Shown here piece after piece: positions 23,054 to 31,181 of a stretch of DNA of 54,245 nt. Source of the DNA: Bacteroidetes bacterium ADurb.Bin145 (GTDB taxonomy: Bacteria > Bacteroidota > Bacteroidia > Bacteroidales > VadinHA17); assembly GCA_002070505.1 (NCBI GenBank), contig MWDJ01000020.1:1-54245 (forward strand), written 5' to 3'. Position numbers and translations under genes: made by a program. Under the pieces are notes generated by a model. It saw only the letters and a list, made by a program, of their open reading frames with translations, did no database searches and was not told the DNA's origin. Numbering within the stretch: position 1 is the first letter of the stretch; each line of letters starts with the position of its first letter.

Positions 23054-25180
23054 TTATTTAAGAGTAAATGTAATTGGAACCATATAAAACACGTTCACCG
23101 GTTTTCCGCCAAGAATACCGGGCTTCCATCCGGTCAGCTGACTAACTACCCGTTTTGCTTCAGCATCAAGAAGAGGGTCCACTCCTTTCAATACTTCAAT
23201 ATCCCTTACATTCCCTTCACTTGTCACAATAAATCTCACTATTACCCTGCCCTGTATGCCTGCTGATTTTGCCTCTTGAGGGTATCCCGTATTCGATGCA
23301 ATAAAGTTCAGTAATTCCACATCCCCTCCGGGATACTGAGGCATTTCTTCTGCCATTAAATATGCTTCAGTTCCTGAAGCTGATTTTTGCAACTGATACT
23401 GTCCTGCGGGTGGTTGGCCAGTCGCAGCAGACGGTGCCGGAGGTTTTGTCTGAGCCTGTGCTGCCGATGGATCAATGCCGAAAGAAACCGGCACCATATA
23501 CCATACAGGGACAGCTTTGCCTCCCTGCCGTCCGGGTTCAAAGCCTTTCAGGAGACTGACAACCCTGTAAGCCTCAGCATCAAGCAGGGGATGAACTCCT
23601 TTTAATACTGATATCTGTGTGGCATCCCCATTGGTATCAACACAGAACCTGACAATTACCCTGCCGGTAATATTCTGTGCTTTTGCGTCTTCGGGATATT
23701 TTGCATTATCTGAAATAAATTTCAATAATGCTCCATCGCCTCCGGGGAACATTGGCATCTCTTCAACAACTACGAATGGCTCAGGTTCCTTATTTGCCTG
23801 TGCCTCTGTACTTTTCTTTTTTGTGGTGATAATAATCACCCCGTTTTTGCCTCTGTCTCCATACTTCTCTATTGCCTGGGTATCTCTGAGAACCGTCATT
23901 GATTCGACTGTCTGGACATCAATATCCGGCATACTCTTGTCACTTATCACTCCATCAATTATTATCAGGGGCTTCTCTCCGGTACCCCCCGGGAATTCCC
24001 TTCTTATCAGAGCCGGCTCCTTGTAATCAGGGTCCTTTAGCAGCTTAATTGACATCTCACTGTCGGAAACAGCCTTTATAAACTGAGTTTTATATCCTGC
24101 AAATGAAACAACAAGGAAAGAATTTTCAGGAACGTCAGAGATAGTGAATTTCCCGGAATTATCTGTCGTTACTCCGGTATAACTTCCCGTAATTACAATA
24201 TTGGCACCTGCCAGAGGCTTGTTCTCTTCATTTATTACAAGCCCCTTAACAATGCCTTTTACAACATCCGGGACTATTATCTCAGAACTTTTATTTACGG
24301 TATTGGTGACATAGTTGTATTCAGGCACCGCGAATGCGTAAATAATTACTGCACAGACCGGCAGAATAAGTATTACTTTCATTTTCCTGTAAGGTGATGT
24401 TACGATTTTTTTCATCATTTCGAAACGTTTTTTGCTCAAAGAATAATTAAAGGAATTCGTGAGGCTGAACACGGGTGATGCCATCATCTGGTTTATAAGT
24501 GCCGCACGGTAATTTGCAGGACTTTCGGTTCGTTGCAGAGCCGCTTCATCAGCCAGATATTCATGATTCACTTTGATAAATTCCGTATACATCCACATAA
24601 ATGGATTGATCCACTGAATTATACGAAGGAACTCAGCCAGTACCAGGTCGAACCAGTGTTTCTGTTTCACATGTACTATCTCATGATTCATGATCTCTTT
24701 AACTTCTCCGGCCTCAATGACAGGGTTTATGAACACATAATTGAAAAAAGAAAATGATACAGGGAAATGCCGCGACCTTATTAATTTGATATACTTGTCG
24801 TTTGTAACATTTTCTTTTCTTATGATCTTTACTATGGAGCCTGCATGTCTGAGAATACGGTATGCAAGAAAAAGTACTCCTGATATATAAAGAACCATCA
24901 GGATAAGCAGGAAATCAGTTGATTTGTCCGGGGTGGACTGTTGATCAGGAGTACTTATAGCCGGCCCTGCGACAGGGGTGAGATCGATCTGCGGAGCAGG
25001 TATATCTACCTGGTAGCGGACAGCGATCAGAGGAAACACTATGGAAACCACTAATCCTGATATCAGATACACTCTCTTTAACATAAAAAATCTCTCATTT
25101 CGCAGGAACAGAAGATAAACAAGTGCAAATCCTGTCAGCCATAAGGCTGATTTCAGGAGGTATGTGGCAAATGATTCCAT
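23054..25180 (-). CDS. BlaR1-like M56 metallopeptidase fused to TonB C-terminal domains
   Basis: 708 residues. Residues 1-285 are the membrane M56 (BlaR1/MecR1) protease with four hydrophobic segments and the zinc motif HEIVH (166-170). Then come a CarboxypepD_reg-like beta domain (about 308-385, TGVTTDNSGKFTISDVPE) and a TonB-receptor plug-like piece (403-456, PLIIIDGV...GDRGKNGVIIITTKK). Two TonB C-terminal domains follow (about 471-568 and 607-707, each EEMPxxPGGD...GRVIVRF). It would sense an envelope signal and trigger loss of the BlaI repressor. The start overlaps the blaI stop by one base (TAATG). No penicillin-binding sensor domain is present, so the signal is probably not a beta-lactam. 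Confidence 0.92.
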   Translation of the reverse strand: MESFATYLLKSALWLTGFALVYLLFLRNERFFMLKRVYLISGLVVSIVFPLIAVRYQVDIPAPQIDLTPVAGPAISTPDQQSTPDKSTDFLLILMVLYISGVLFLAYRILRHAGSIVKIIRKENVTNDKYIKLIRSRHFPVSFSFFNYVFINPVIEAGEVKEIMNHEIVHVKQKHWFDLVLAEFLRIIQWINPFMWMYTEFIKVNHEYLADEAALQRTESPANYRAALINQMMASPVFSLTNSFNYSLSKKRFEMMKKIVTSPYRKMKVILILPVCAVIIYAFAVPEYNYVTNTVNKSSEIIVPDVVKGIVKGLVINEENKPLAGANIVITGSYTGVTTDNSGKFTISDVPENSFLVVSFAGYKTQFIKAVSDSEMSIKLLKDPDYKEPALIRREFPGGTGEKPLIIIDGVISDKSMPDIDVQTVESMTVLRDTQAIEKYGDRGKNGVIIITTKKKSTEAQANKEPEPFVVVEEMPMFPGGDGALLKFISDNAKYPEDAKAQNITGRVIVRFCVDTNGDATQISVLKGVHPLLDAEAYRVVSLLKGFEPGRQGGKAVPVWYMVPVSFGIDPSAAQAQTKPPAPSAATGQPPAGQYQLQKSASGTEAYLMAEEMPQYPGGDVELLNFIASNTGYPQEAKSAGIQGRVIVRFIVTSEGNVRDIEVLKGVDPLLDAEAKRVVSQLTGWKPGILGGKPVNVFYMVPITFTLK

Positions 25181-25566
25181 TATTTCTTCCTTTTACTCTT
25201 TTTCATTTCATTCTTTGTATCCTCCATGAGTTCTTCCAGATCCTTGATGCTCATATCTTTCTCCCTTGCAAAGAATGAAGCAAGTGCCGGGAAAGAATTG
25301 TTGAAGTAATTTTCCATCAATCCAAACAGCTGGTGTTTCGAATATTCACTCTTTGATACCAGTGGATAATAGATATGCACATTGCTGTAAGCCCTGTGGC
25401 CAACAAAACCTTTTCTTTCGAGTACACGAACAACTGTTGAAACAGTGTTCCTTGCCGGTTTGGGATCGCTGAACCTGTTGCGGATATCCTTTACAAGTCC
25501 CTCTTCCATATCCCAGAGTATCTGCATTATCTGCTCTTCAGCCTTAGTAAGTCTCATACTTCTCAT
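25180..25566 (-). CDS. blaI: BlaI/MecI/CopY-family repressor
   Basis: 128 residues, the normal size. The N-terminal winged helix (LTKAEEQIMQILWDMEEGLV, then TVSTVVRVLERKGFVGH) binds DNA; the C-terminal helix pair (KHQLFGLMENYFNNSF onward) dimerises. Repressors of this family sit on palindromes of the GACTA-N6-TAGTC type and are released when the partner M56 protease is activated. Two such palindromes lie at 26148-26203, upstream of the first gene of this operon. An ATG nine bases downstream (MRLTKAEEQ) is an alternative start. The 63 bases before its start are a heptamer tandem repeat. Confidence 0.95.
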   Translation of the reverse strand: MRSMRLTKAEEQIMQILWDMEEGLVKDIRNRFSDPKPARNTVSTVVRVLERKGFVGHRAYSNVHIYYPLVSKSEYSKHQLFGLMENYFNNSFPALASFFAREKDMSIKDLEELMEDTKNEMKKSKRKK

Positions 25567-25567
25567 A

Positions 25568-25630
25568 TTAATTGTTAATTATTAATTGTTAATTGCTAAT
25601 TGTTAATTGTTAATTGTTAATCGCTAATTA
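25568..25630. repeat. Nine-copy heptamer tandem repeat (TTAATTG) before blaI
   Basis: Nine consecutive 7-base units (TTAATTG with single variants TTAATTA, CTAATTG, TTAATCG, CTAATTA) fill the gap between the stop codon of the upstream lipoprotein gene and the blaI start; the stop codon itself lies in a partial tenth unit. Register is exact over 63 bases. Confidence 0.9.
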
Positions 25631-26092
25631 TTAATGTACCCTTTCCCATATTTCTTCAATTTTATATCCCTCAACGAGGTTTCCCGTAAGGAACAGAAGG
25701 TCTCCTTCAATTTTAATATTATATGCTGGTTTGCTCCCCAGATAAGAATCCATTCCCAGACCGAAATCGATAGACTCTGTATACGTATCATTATTTAAGG
25801 TATATGATCCTCCGGCTGATGAGTTTATCTTTTTCGTCAATTTAGAATAATGAACCCATAAAAAATGAGTGTCTGTTATCATTTTAATATACTCCATGTC
25901 TTGTGGCAAAGATGAAAACGTTTTGGAAGTACCGTATTTAAACATTTTCATTTGCCAGGTACCGGTGATTGATTTATTAATCGTTCCGGGAGCTTTTTCA
26001 ATCCTGCTTACTGAACAGTCTGTAAGCAGGGCAACTGTCATTATGGACAAGAAAACGATCGATAAGAGTCCTTTTTTCATATTTTCTTTCAT
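25631..26092 (-). CDS. Lipocalin-like exported protein, first gene of the blaI operon
   Basis: 153 residues; a second in-frame ATG four codons in (26080) could be the true start. A hydrophobic export signal is followed by LLTDC, lipobox-like but with an atypical Asp before the cysteine. The mature part reads as a small lipocalin/DUF4488-type beta barrel: ITGTWQMKMFKYG, YIKMITDTHFLWV, GGSYTLNNDTYTE, and EGYKIEEIWERV at the end. No enzymatic residues are evident. It is the gene closest to the BlaI-operator promoter and is co-directional with blaI and blaR1, so it is probably the main output of this sensor circuit. Confidence 0.75.
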   Translation of the reverse strand: MKENMKKGLLSIVFLSIMTVALLTDCSVSRIEKAPGTINKSITGTWQMKMFKYGTSKTFSSLPQDMEYIKMITDTHFLWVHYSKLTKKINSSAGGSYTLNNDTYTESIDFGLGMDSYLGSKPAYNIKIEGDLLFLTGNLVEGYKIEEIWERVH

Positions 26093-26138
26093 AATAAAAA
26101 TTAGTATTAAGGATCAGGTTTCTGTAAAATACATACAA

Positions 26139-26170
26139 CAAATATATGACTATTATTTTAGTCGTGCAAG
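26139..26170 (-). promoter_or_regulatory. Promoter of the lipocalin-blaI-blaR1 operon
   Basis: On the minus strand CTTG (26167-26170, one mismatch to TTTG) is followed after 20 bases by an exact -7 box TATATTTG (26139-26146). The start codon lies 46 bases downstream of the box. Confidence 0.65.
26148..26163. promoter_or_regulatory. BlaI operator 1
   Basis: GACTATTATTTTAGTC is a GACTA-N6-TAGTC palindrome of the BlaI/MecI type, placed exactly in the spacer between the -33 and -7 elements, where bound repressor would block polymerase. Confidence 0.7.
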
Positions 26171-26187
26171 TTTTTTTGAAGAAATTT

Positions 26188-26203
26188 GACTACTACTTTA
26201 GTC
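26188..26203. promoter_or_regulatory. BlaI operator 2
   Basis: GACTACTACTTTAGTC has the same GACTA-N6-TAGTC arms as operator 1, 40 bases further upstream (centre to centre, about four helical turns), allowing two dimers on one DNA face. Confidence 0.7.
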
Positions 26204-26322
26204 TTTTTTTATTTAAGCATATAAAACCATAGCCAAATCCCTTATATTTTTCTTATGAAGCTATACCCAAATCCCTTAATCTATACCTTTGAATCCATAC
26301 CCAACTCCTTACTCTTAAGGCT

Positions 26323-26540
26323 AACTAATCTTTATACACATCTTTCTTTTATTCTCTGCAGAAATGAGGAGATCCCTCACTTGTCAATCCTTCGTAAATC
26401 TCAGTGAAGATTCGTTTCGATGAAATCCCTTATAGTATTTGTGGAATGGGATGGAGATTCTTCACTCGTCAATCCTTCGTAATCTCAGGATTGACTCGTC
26501 CAGAATGACACGGCCTCTTTAGGGATAAGGGGGAATGAGG
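26323..26540. repeat. Dispersed intergenic repeat, copy B
   Basis: Longer version of the repeat at 6301-6433, with the same ordered blocks: TATACACATCTTTCT, TTATTCTCTG, GAGGAGATCCCTCACT, a GTCAATCC... segment, then a second CACTCGTCAATCCT hairpin, GATTGACTCG, ATGACACGG and GGGGGAATGAGG. Non-coding. Confidence 0.65.
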
Positions 26541-26834
26541 AATCGATCCCGACTTGTCGGGAGAGCTCACCGAAGGTAATCTCCAGCCTATTACAGAAGT
26601 GTATTAAAGGATGTGTATAAAGGGTAGATACCTTGAGTAAACGGTAATTGACCCGGATACAAAGCCCTGATAAGGGCTTAATAAAGCAGTCATGAAATGA
26701 CTGAATATGAATAACCTCCGGTGCAACCGGAGGTAAGGGCATCTCTCCTGATGTAAGCCCTTCTCTTAGCCTTAAGTGAAGGGGGCAGGGGGATGAGTTA
26801 TTGAACCAGTCCAGAAGGCAGGGGAATGAGTTCT
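26541..26834. other. Gene-free stretch with four consecutive hairpins
   Basis: Perfect stems occur at 26546-26561 (TCCCGAC/GTCGGGA), 26662-26679 (AAGCCCT/AGGGCTT), 26687-26703 (CAGTCA/TGACTG) and 26714-26734 (ACCTCCGGT/ACCGGAGGT). No open frame longer than short shadows and no family match was recognised. It could be a structured RNA or a composite of mobile palindromic repeats; strand is undetermined. Confidence 0.45.
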
Positions 26835-28736
26835 TTACCCCTTTATCTTAGCCGCCCAGTCAGTTACCGACGGATTCTTACCATCCGGGAAAACAGGTAT
26901 TACAAGTTTCCCTCCTTCATCAGCCTTTATAATGACCTGATCAAACCACTCCCCCGTCAGAGTATTATACCATTGAAAGGAATAAGACCGACCTGGCACA
27001 AAACCGGTAACTTCAGGCATAACCGACTGGTTCTCAAAATAAAGAAGTGCAAGATCCTTATCTTTTGTACGCATCATATAAGCCCACCCGTCAAGTCCCC
27101 GTTCAGGGCTGCCCGGCGCTTTCTGAGGATGCAGATAAGTATGACATGGCTCCAGTGCCTGATACCTGCCTCCTTCCGACAGTATGAACTCAGCCAGATG
27201 CTGCATGTAATTAGCTGACTCGTATTTTAAAGCTTCCCAGATATGAGGACGCATTCCTTCGGGCTCGCCCGTTGAAGTAATGTCGTATGCCGCGGTCCCA
27301 TGAACATGCCCGGAAAGACCTCCTGACAACACCGAGCCATACATCTGAGCCCTGGAAAAATAATTATCCCTGACGGAATTGGCAGGAGGACGCTCATTAT
27401 TTGGTTTATTGATCTCATGGTTCCATCCTGTATAGTATGGTTCGAAATTTATCGCCGGATATGCAGGTTTCAGATTGAAAAGTGTGTCAAGGGCCCCGGA
27501 GACCCTGTGATCGCGCGGCTTATTGCCCACACTGTGCATCGTCAGCCAGGGACATTGCTTATCATGTCCGAACTGCCTGTAAGTCGAATTATTAATAAGG
27601 GTGGTATGAGGCTGCCCGAATGGTAACGGCCCGTATTTATCAAGATGATAGGTGAGAACTTCATTGAACTCATCAGCGGTGAGACTGTATTCTTTCGGTA
27701 TCCAGTCGAGATGGATCCCGCTGAAAAGTATGTTATATGCACCATATCTCGAAATGAGATACTGAATAAACCTCGAATATGATTCGTTGAAATCGAAATA
27801 TGCTTTCCATACCGGACAATTATCCCTCCTCACCGATTCGAGAAGCGGTACAAATCCCACTTCAGAAAGGAAGCTCATTTTCTTGTCCAGGCTCTGAAAA
27901 TATTCAGGAATTATCTTATCAAAATCGGCGATCCCCTTGTGTGTCTCCGACATCTTAAAGGGTTTATTGCCGAGCTCATCACGCATATCTTTCGATGTCA
28001 CCCTGCCATCCTCAGTCAGATAATCGAATTTCTCCCAGGCATTCCTGACGAACAACCCCTTGTCATCAGCATAGGTATTGGCATTGCCGTCGGCTTCCCA
28101 GTTTGGATAGCAGGATATCATACTGACAGAATTAAATCCCTGCTTTTTCCTGTATATGACCGCATCTTCAAATCCTATCCCTGGTCCCGGCACATAATTA
28201 TCTGGCGAAGCTGCATTTCTGAATGGCAGTCGCCAGGTGGTCCCTGCAAGCCATGTGTCTCCTACCATAAAGAAAGGCGTTCCATCAGCGTATTGCAGGG
28301 CGTGACCATTTGCTGACGCCCTTATAAAACCTCGGCGGTTGGGGTTCTGAAGTAATTCTGCATCAGTCCAGTCAACAGCATTAAACTTTCCTGAATGGCC
28401 GTTCAACCCTTTATCCTGAGGCTGATTAGAACCACTTGCCCATTCCCATTGGCCTGGTTTGGTTGCTACAATACGAAAACGGAAAGTGTTCCCTCCGTCC
28501 CAGAAGCCATAGATCCTCTTTGAGAAGTCCGGACCCTTCAGATCCACCCAGCAGGTAATATCGGTATAATAATTATTGTATACGCCATCGGCATTGAGAG
28601 TTATTTCCTGCATTTCCCACACATGGATTTTCCCGGTGTTGTCTTCCGGGGAACCTCCATTGTGATTGCAGGCAAATAAAATCAGTATGCCCGGGATAAT
28701 GAAGACGTAGCTTAAAAATTTATTACAATTCGTCAT
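26835..28736 (-). CDS. Secreted DUF5060/DUF4038 glycoside hydrolase-like lipoprotein (apiosidase-like)
   Basis: 633 residues. Lipoprotein signal with lipobox LFAC (Cys23). Residues ~37-125 form a DUF5060 beta sandwich (IYGFWDGGNTFRFRIVATKPGQWEW). The middle is a DUF4038 TIM barrel (FFMVGDTWLAG; FNSVSMISCYPNW; FSGIHLDW; NFEPYYTGW) as in GH140 apiosidases. The C-terminal ~100 residues match a putative collagen-binding/beta-sandwich domain (GRSYSFQWYNTLTGEWF). It probably trims plant-type side-chain sugars at the cell surface; substrate is inferred from fold resemblance. The hypothetical gene 16 bases upstream (28753-29430) is probably co-transcribed. A cluster of esterases follows further on, but no SusC/SusD pair is present. 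Confidence 0.85.
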   Translation of the reverse strand: MTNCNKFLSYVFIIPGILILFACNHNGGSPEDNTGKIHVWEMQEITLNADGVYNNYYTDITCWVDLKGPDFSKRIYGFWDGGNTFRFRIVATKPGQWEWASGSNQPQDKGLNGHSGKFNAVDWTDAELLQNPNRRGFIRASANGHALQYADGTPFFMVGDTWLAGTTWRLPFRNAASPDNYVPGPGIGFEDAVIYRKKQGFNSVSMISCYPNWEADGNANTYADDKGLFVRNAWEKFDYLTEDGRVTSKDMRDELGNKPFKMSETHKGIADFDKIIPEYFQSLDKKMSFLSEVGFVPLLESVRRDNCPVWKAYFDFNESYSRFIQYLISRYGAYNILFSGIHLDWIPKEYSLTADEFNEVLTYHLDKYGPLPFGQPHTTLINNSTYRQFGHDKQCPWLTMHSVGNKPRDHRVSGALDTLFNLKPAYPAINFEPYYTGWNHEINKPNNERPPANSVRDNYFSRAQMYGSVLSGGLSGHVHGTAAYDITSTGEPEGMRPHIWEALKYESANYMQHLAEFILSEGGRYQALEPCHTYLHPQKAPGSPERGLDGWAYMMRTKDKDLALLYFENQSVMPEVTGFVPGRSYSFQWYNTLTGEWFDQVIIKADEGGKLVIPVFPDGKNPSVTDWAAKIKG

Positions 28737-28752
28737 AGTATAAGGATTCTGT

Positions 28753-29430
28753 TTATTTTTTACTGATCAATTCAGAGCAATACCTTACCATCTCAATAAC
28801 ATGATCCTGGTTTTCAAACTTAAGCCTGTTCTTCTTTATGTATGCTTTTAATTCCTCAGCATTTTCAGGGAACAATTTCAGGAATTGCCTCTCAGTTTCA
28901 AAGCTTATTGTTTTATTTATCCAATAAATTAATTTAGTATCCACAACATAATCAGGTGGTATTTTAAGATTGTAATTTGTTCCCGACGAACTTATATTGG
29001 CATAAGAAGTTATAGCTGATGTAAGCGATTTACTTCCGTACCCTGCATCCCTGCCTACAGGCTTTAGCTCGCTTTTAGTCTGACAGTAAAGAGGCATGTC
29101 ACCTCCTTTAAGAACCTCATAGAAAGCTTTCCCTACCGGGATGAATTTGCGGTTCTGAATAAAAACAGTATCAACCTGACCCGGATTAACCATATCATAT
29201 ATATCACTGCCAGACATATAAACCATTGTTTCAGTAAGGGAATTATAATTCATTAATAAATTCTGGACCTTACCTGTTTTCATAAGGACTTTAGAATCAT
29301 GAAAAGCCGGAAAGAGAAATTGCGGCTGTGGTTCCCGGGCCTCACCCTGACCAGACAGGAATCCTGTATTACCTGCCACAAAGCAGGTCCACAGGATTAT
29401 ATTTAAATAAGTTTTAATTGATTTTTTCAT
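28753..29430 (-). CDS. Exported protein of unknown function
   Basis: 225 residues with a signal peptide (about 1-28, ending GFLSGQG). The mature domain has no recognised family: features visible are DSKVLMKTGKVQNLLMNYNSLTETMVYM, a DTVFIQNRKFIPVGKAFYEVL segment, and a charged helical C-terminus ending in a cysteine-containing helix. It reads like the small beta-rich periplasmic proteins common in Bacteroidota. It lies 16 bases upstream of the apiosidase-like gene on the same strand, so they probably form one transcript, and function may be linked to polysaccharide use. Confidence 0.7.
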   Translation of the reverse strand: MKKSIKTYLNIILWTCFVAGNTGFLSGQGEAREPQPQFLFPAFHDSKVLMKTGKVQNLLMNYNSLTETMVYMSGSDIYDMVNPGQVDTVFIQNRKFIPVGKAFYEVLKGGDMPLYCQTKSELKPVGRDAGYGSKSLTSAITSYANISSSGTNYNLKIPPDYVVDTKLIYWINKTISFETERQFLKLFPENAEELKAYIKKNRLKFENQDHVIEMVRYCSELISKK

Positions 29431-29719
29431 CGTTTTTTCTGAATAGTTCCATAAAGTTAACTTTTTTTAACTGAAAAACCATTACCGAATGTAAAAGCAT
29501 CAGTTTAAACGGTTTGACACGGCCGGAAAACCTGAACTCAGGTCAGCTTTTAGCTTAATTGCACCAATTTCATGATAATTACCTTCAATAAGAAAAATGT
29601 ATGATAAAAGTCAAAAAATCAACAAAAAAGATTACTACATTTGACCTTTATGAGAATCCACAGGATTATGATCAGAGAATTATCCGGGGATAACAAAAAC
29701 TTAACCAAAACTTTATGAT
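29431..29719. other. Divergent intergenic region
   Basis: 289 bases between divergently transcribed genes. Apart from the -7 box at 29636-29643, no repeat or RNA element was recognised; the sequence is AT-rich. Confidence 0.5.
29636..29643 (+). promoter_or_regulatory. -7 box TACATTTG for the Gfo/Idh/MocA gene
   Basis: Exact TAnnTTTG match 76 bases upstream of the start; gives a leader of about 70 bases. No TTTG at the -33 distance. Confidence 0.45.
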
Positions 29720-31018
29720 ATGAAAAACATTTCAAGACGCAAATTCATCCAGAACACAGTCGTTGGAGCTACCGGTCTTACGATGCTGCCAATTCTGCAG
29801 AGCTTCAAGCCTGGGCCTAACGACACAGTCAGATTAGGTTTTATCGGACTCGGGCAACAGTGCATGAACATTCTTAATGGTATGAGCAGGATACCAGGAG
29901 TACAGGTTGTTGCCGGAGCTGATGTCTATGGCATTAAAAGACAAAGGTTTGAACAGAGGGTAAAAGAGTACGCTAAAGCCAATAAACAAACTGCTTCAGT
30001 TACAACTTATACAGACTACAGGAAAATTCTTGACCGTAATGACGTAGATGCAGTGGTTATAACAACCCCCGACCACTGGCACGCTATGATTGCCATTGCT
30101 GCCTGCAAGGCCGGAAAAGACATCTACCAGGAAAAACCTATCACTTTCACAATCAAAGAAGGTAAGAAAGTTGCCGAAGCCGTCAGAAAATACAATGTTA
30201 TTTTTGCTACAGGAAGCCAGCAGCGGTCCGACAGTAATTACCAGCACGCTGTAAATATGGTCCACAGACAGGCCATTGGTAAATTGACAAAAGTATGGGC
30301 TTATGTGGGTCCTGGACCTGATCCTTATAACCTTCCTGAACAACCGGTTCCAAAAGACCTCGACTGGAGTACATGGCTCGGCCCGCTGAAATATCTTCAT
30401 TACAACGAAAGACTCAATCCGCCCATATCCCTCAGCCCTGTTAAAAATGAGACTTACTGGGGAGCATGGCGCTACTATAAAGAAACAGGTGGCGGTTATA
30501 CCTGCGACTGGGGCGCTCATAACTTTGACATCGGCCAGTGGGGTCTGGGTAAAGACCACAGTGGACCTGTTCAGATCATCCCTCCAGGATATGAAGGTAC
30601 TCAATACCTGACATTTGTTTATGATAACGGACTGGAAATGATCAACCAGCCTTATGATGACAAGAAGACCCTGGGTATAAAATTCTGGGGAAGCGATGGA
30701 TGGATAAGCGTATCAAGAGGCAAGATTGATGCTTCTGATCCTTCCCTTCTTCCTCCTCAGGATGTAAAACCCGATCCGGGATTATATGAAAGAAGCTCGC
30801 TGCATGTTGAGAACTTCATTCAGGCAGTCAAATCACGCCGCGATCCTATCGCTCCCGTTGAAGTTGGAATGAGAACCTGTACTACATGCATTCTCGGAAA
30901 TATTGCAATTGAACTTGGAAGACCTGTTTACTGGTCGCCTGAAGTACAATATTTCGTCAATGATCCTGATGCCGAAGTATGGTACCACAGAGAATATAAC
31001 AACGGATACCAGTTGTAG
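29720..31018 (+). CDS. Tat-exported Gfo/Idh/MocA-family oxidoreductase
   Basis: 432 residues. The N-terminus MKNISRRKFIQNTVVGATGL is a twin-arginine (Tat) signal, so the folded, cofactor-loaded enzyme is exported. A Rossmann NAD(P) fold follows (VRLGFIGLGQQ) with ITTPDHWHAMIAIAACKAGKDIYQEKP, in which EKP is the family signature, then the alpha/beta sugar-binding domain (GGGYTCDWGAHNFDIGQWGL). Related exported proteins include GH109-like and sugar dehydrogenase/isomerase enzymes; substrate is unknown. A strong intrinsic terminator follows at 31057, so it is transcribed alone. Confidence 0.9.
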   Translation: MKNISRRKFIQNTVVGATGLTMLPILQSFKPGPNDTVRLGFIGLGQQCMNILNGMSRIPGVQVVAGADVYGIKRQRFEQRVKEYAKANKQTASVTTYTDYRKILDRNDVDAVVITTPDHWHAMIAIAACKAGKDIYQEKPITFTIKEGKKVAEAVRKYNVIFATGSQQRSDSNYQHAVNMVHRQAIGKLTKVWAYVGPGPDPYNLPEQPVPKDLDWSTWLGPLKYLHYNERLNPPISLSPVKNETYWGAWRYYKETGGGYTCDWGAHNFDIGQWGLGKDHSGPVQIIPPGYEGTQYLTFVYDNGLEMINQPYDDKKTLGIKFWGSDGWISVSRGKIDASDPSLLPPQDVKPDPGLYERSSLHVENFIQAVKSRRDPIAPVEVGMRTCTTCILGNIAIELGRPVYWSPEVQYFVNDPDAEVWYHREYNNGYQL

Positions 31019-31056
31019 TTTACAAGCCTTTTAGGCGGACGACTATTATACCTGAC

Positions 31057-31098
31057 AACCTGCGACAGATACGCCGATTTCTGTCGCAGGTTTTTTTT
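31057..31098 (+). terminator. Strong intrinsic terminator
   Basis: AACCTGCGACAGA (31057-31069) pairs perfectly over 13 bp with TCTGTCGCAGGTT (31080-31092), loop of 10 bases, followed by a T-run to 31098. It ends the Gfo/Idh/MocA transcript. Confidence 0.92.
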
Positions 31099-31181
31099 AA
31101 CCATATATGATATCCTGTATAAAAATCTCTATTGATTTTTTTTACTTGTACCTTTATACTTACTAACCCGTTTGGATTTCT

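Noticed and set aside
29996-30604. 202-codon frame antisense to the Gfo/Idh/MocA gene
   Set aside because: Shadow of a strong coding region; no motif.
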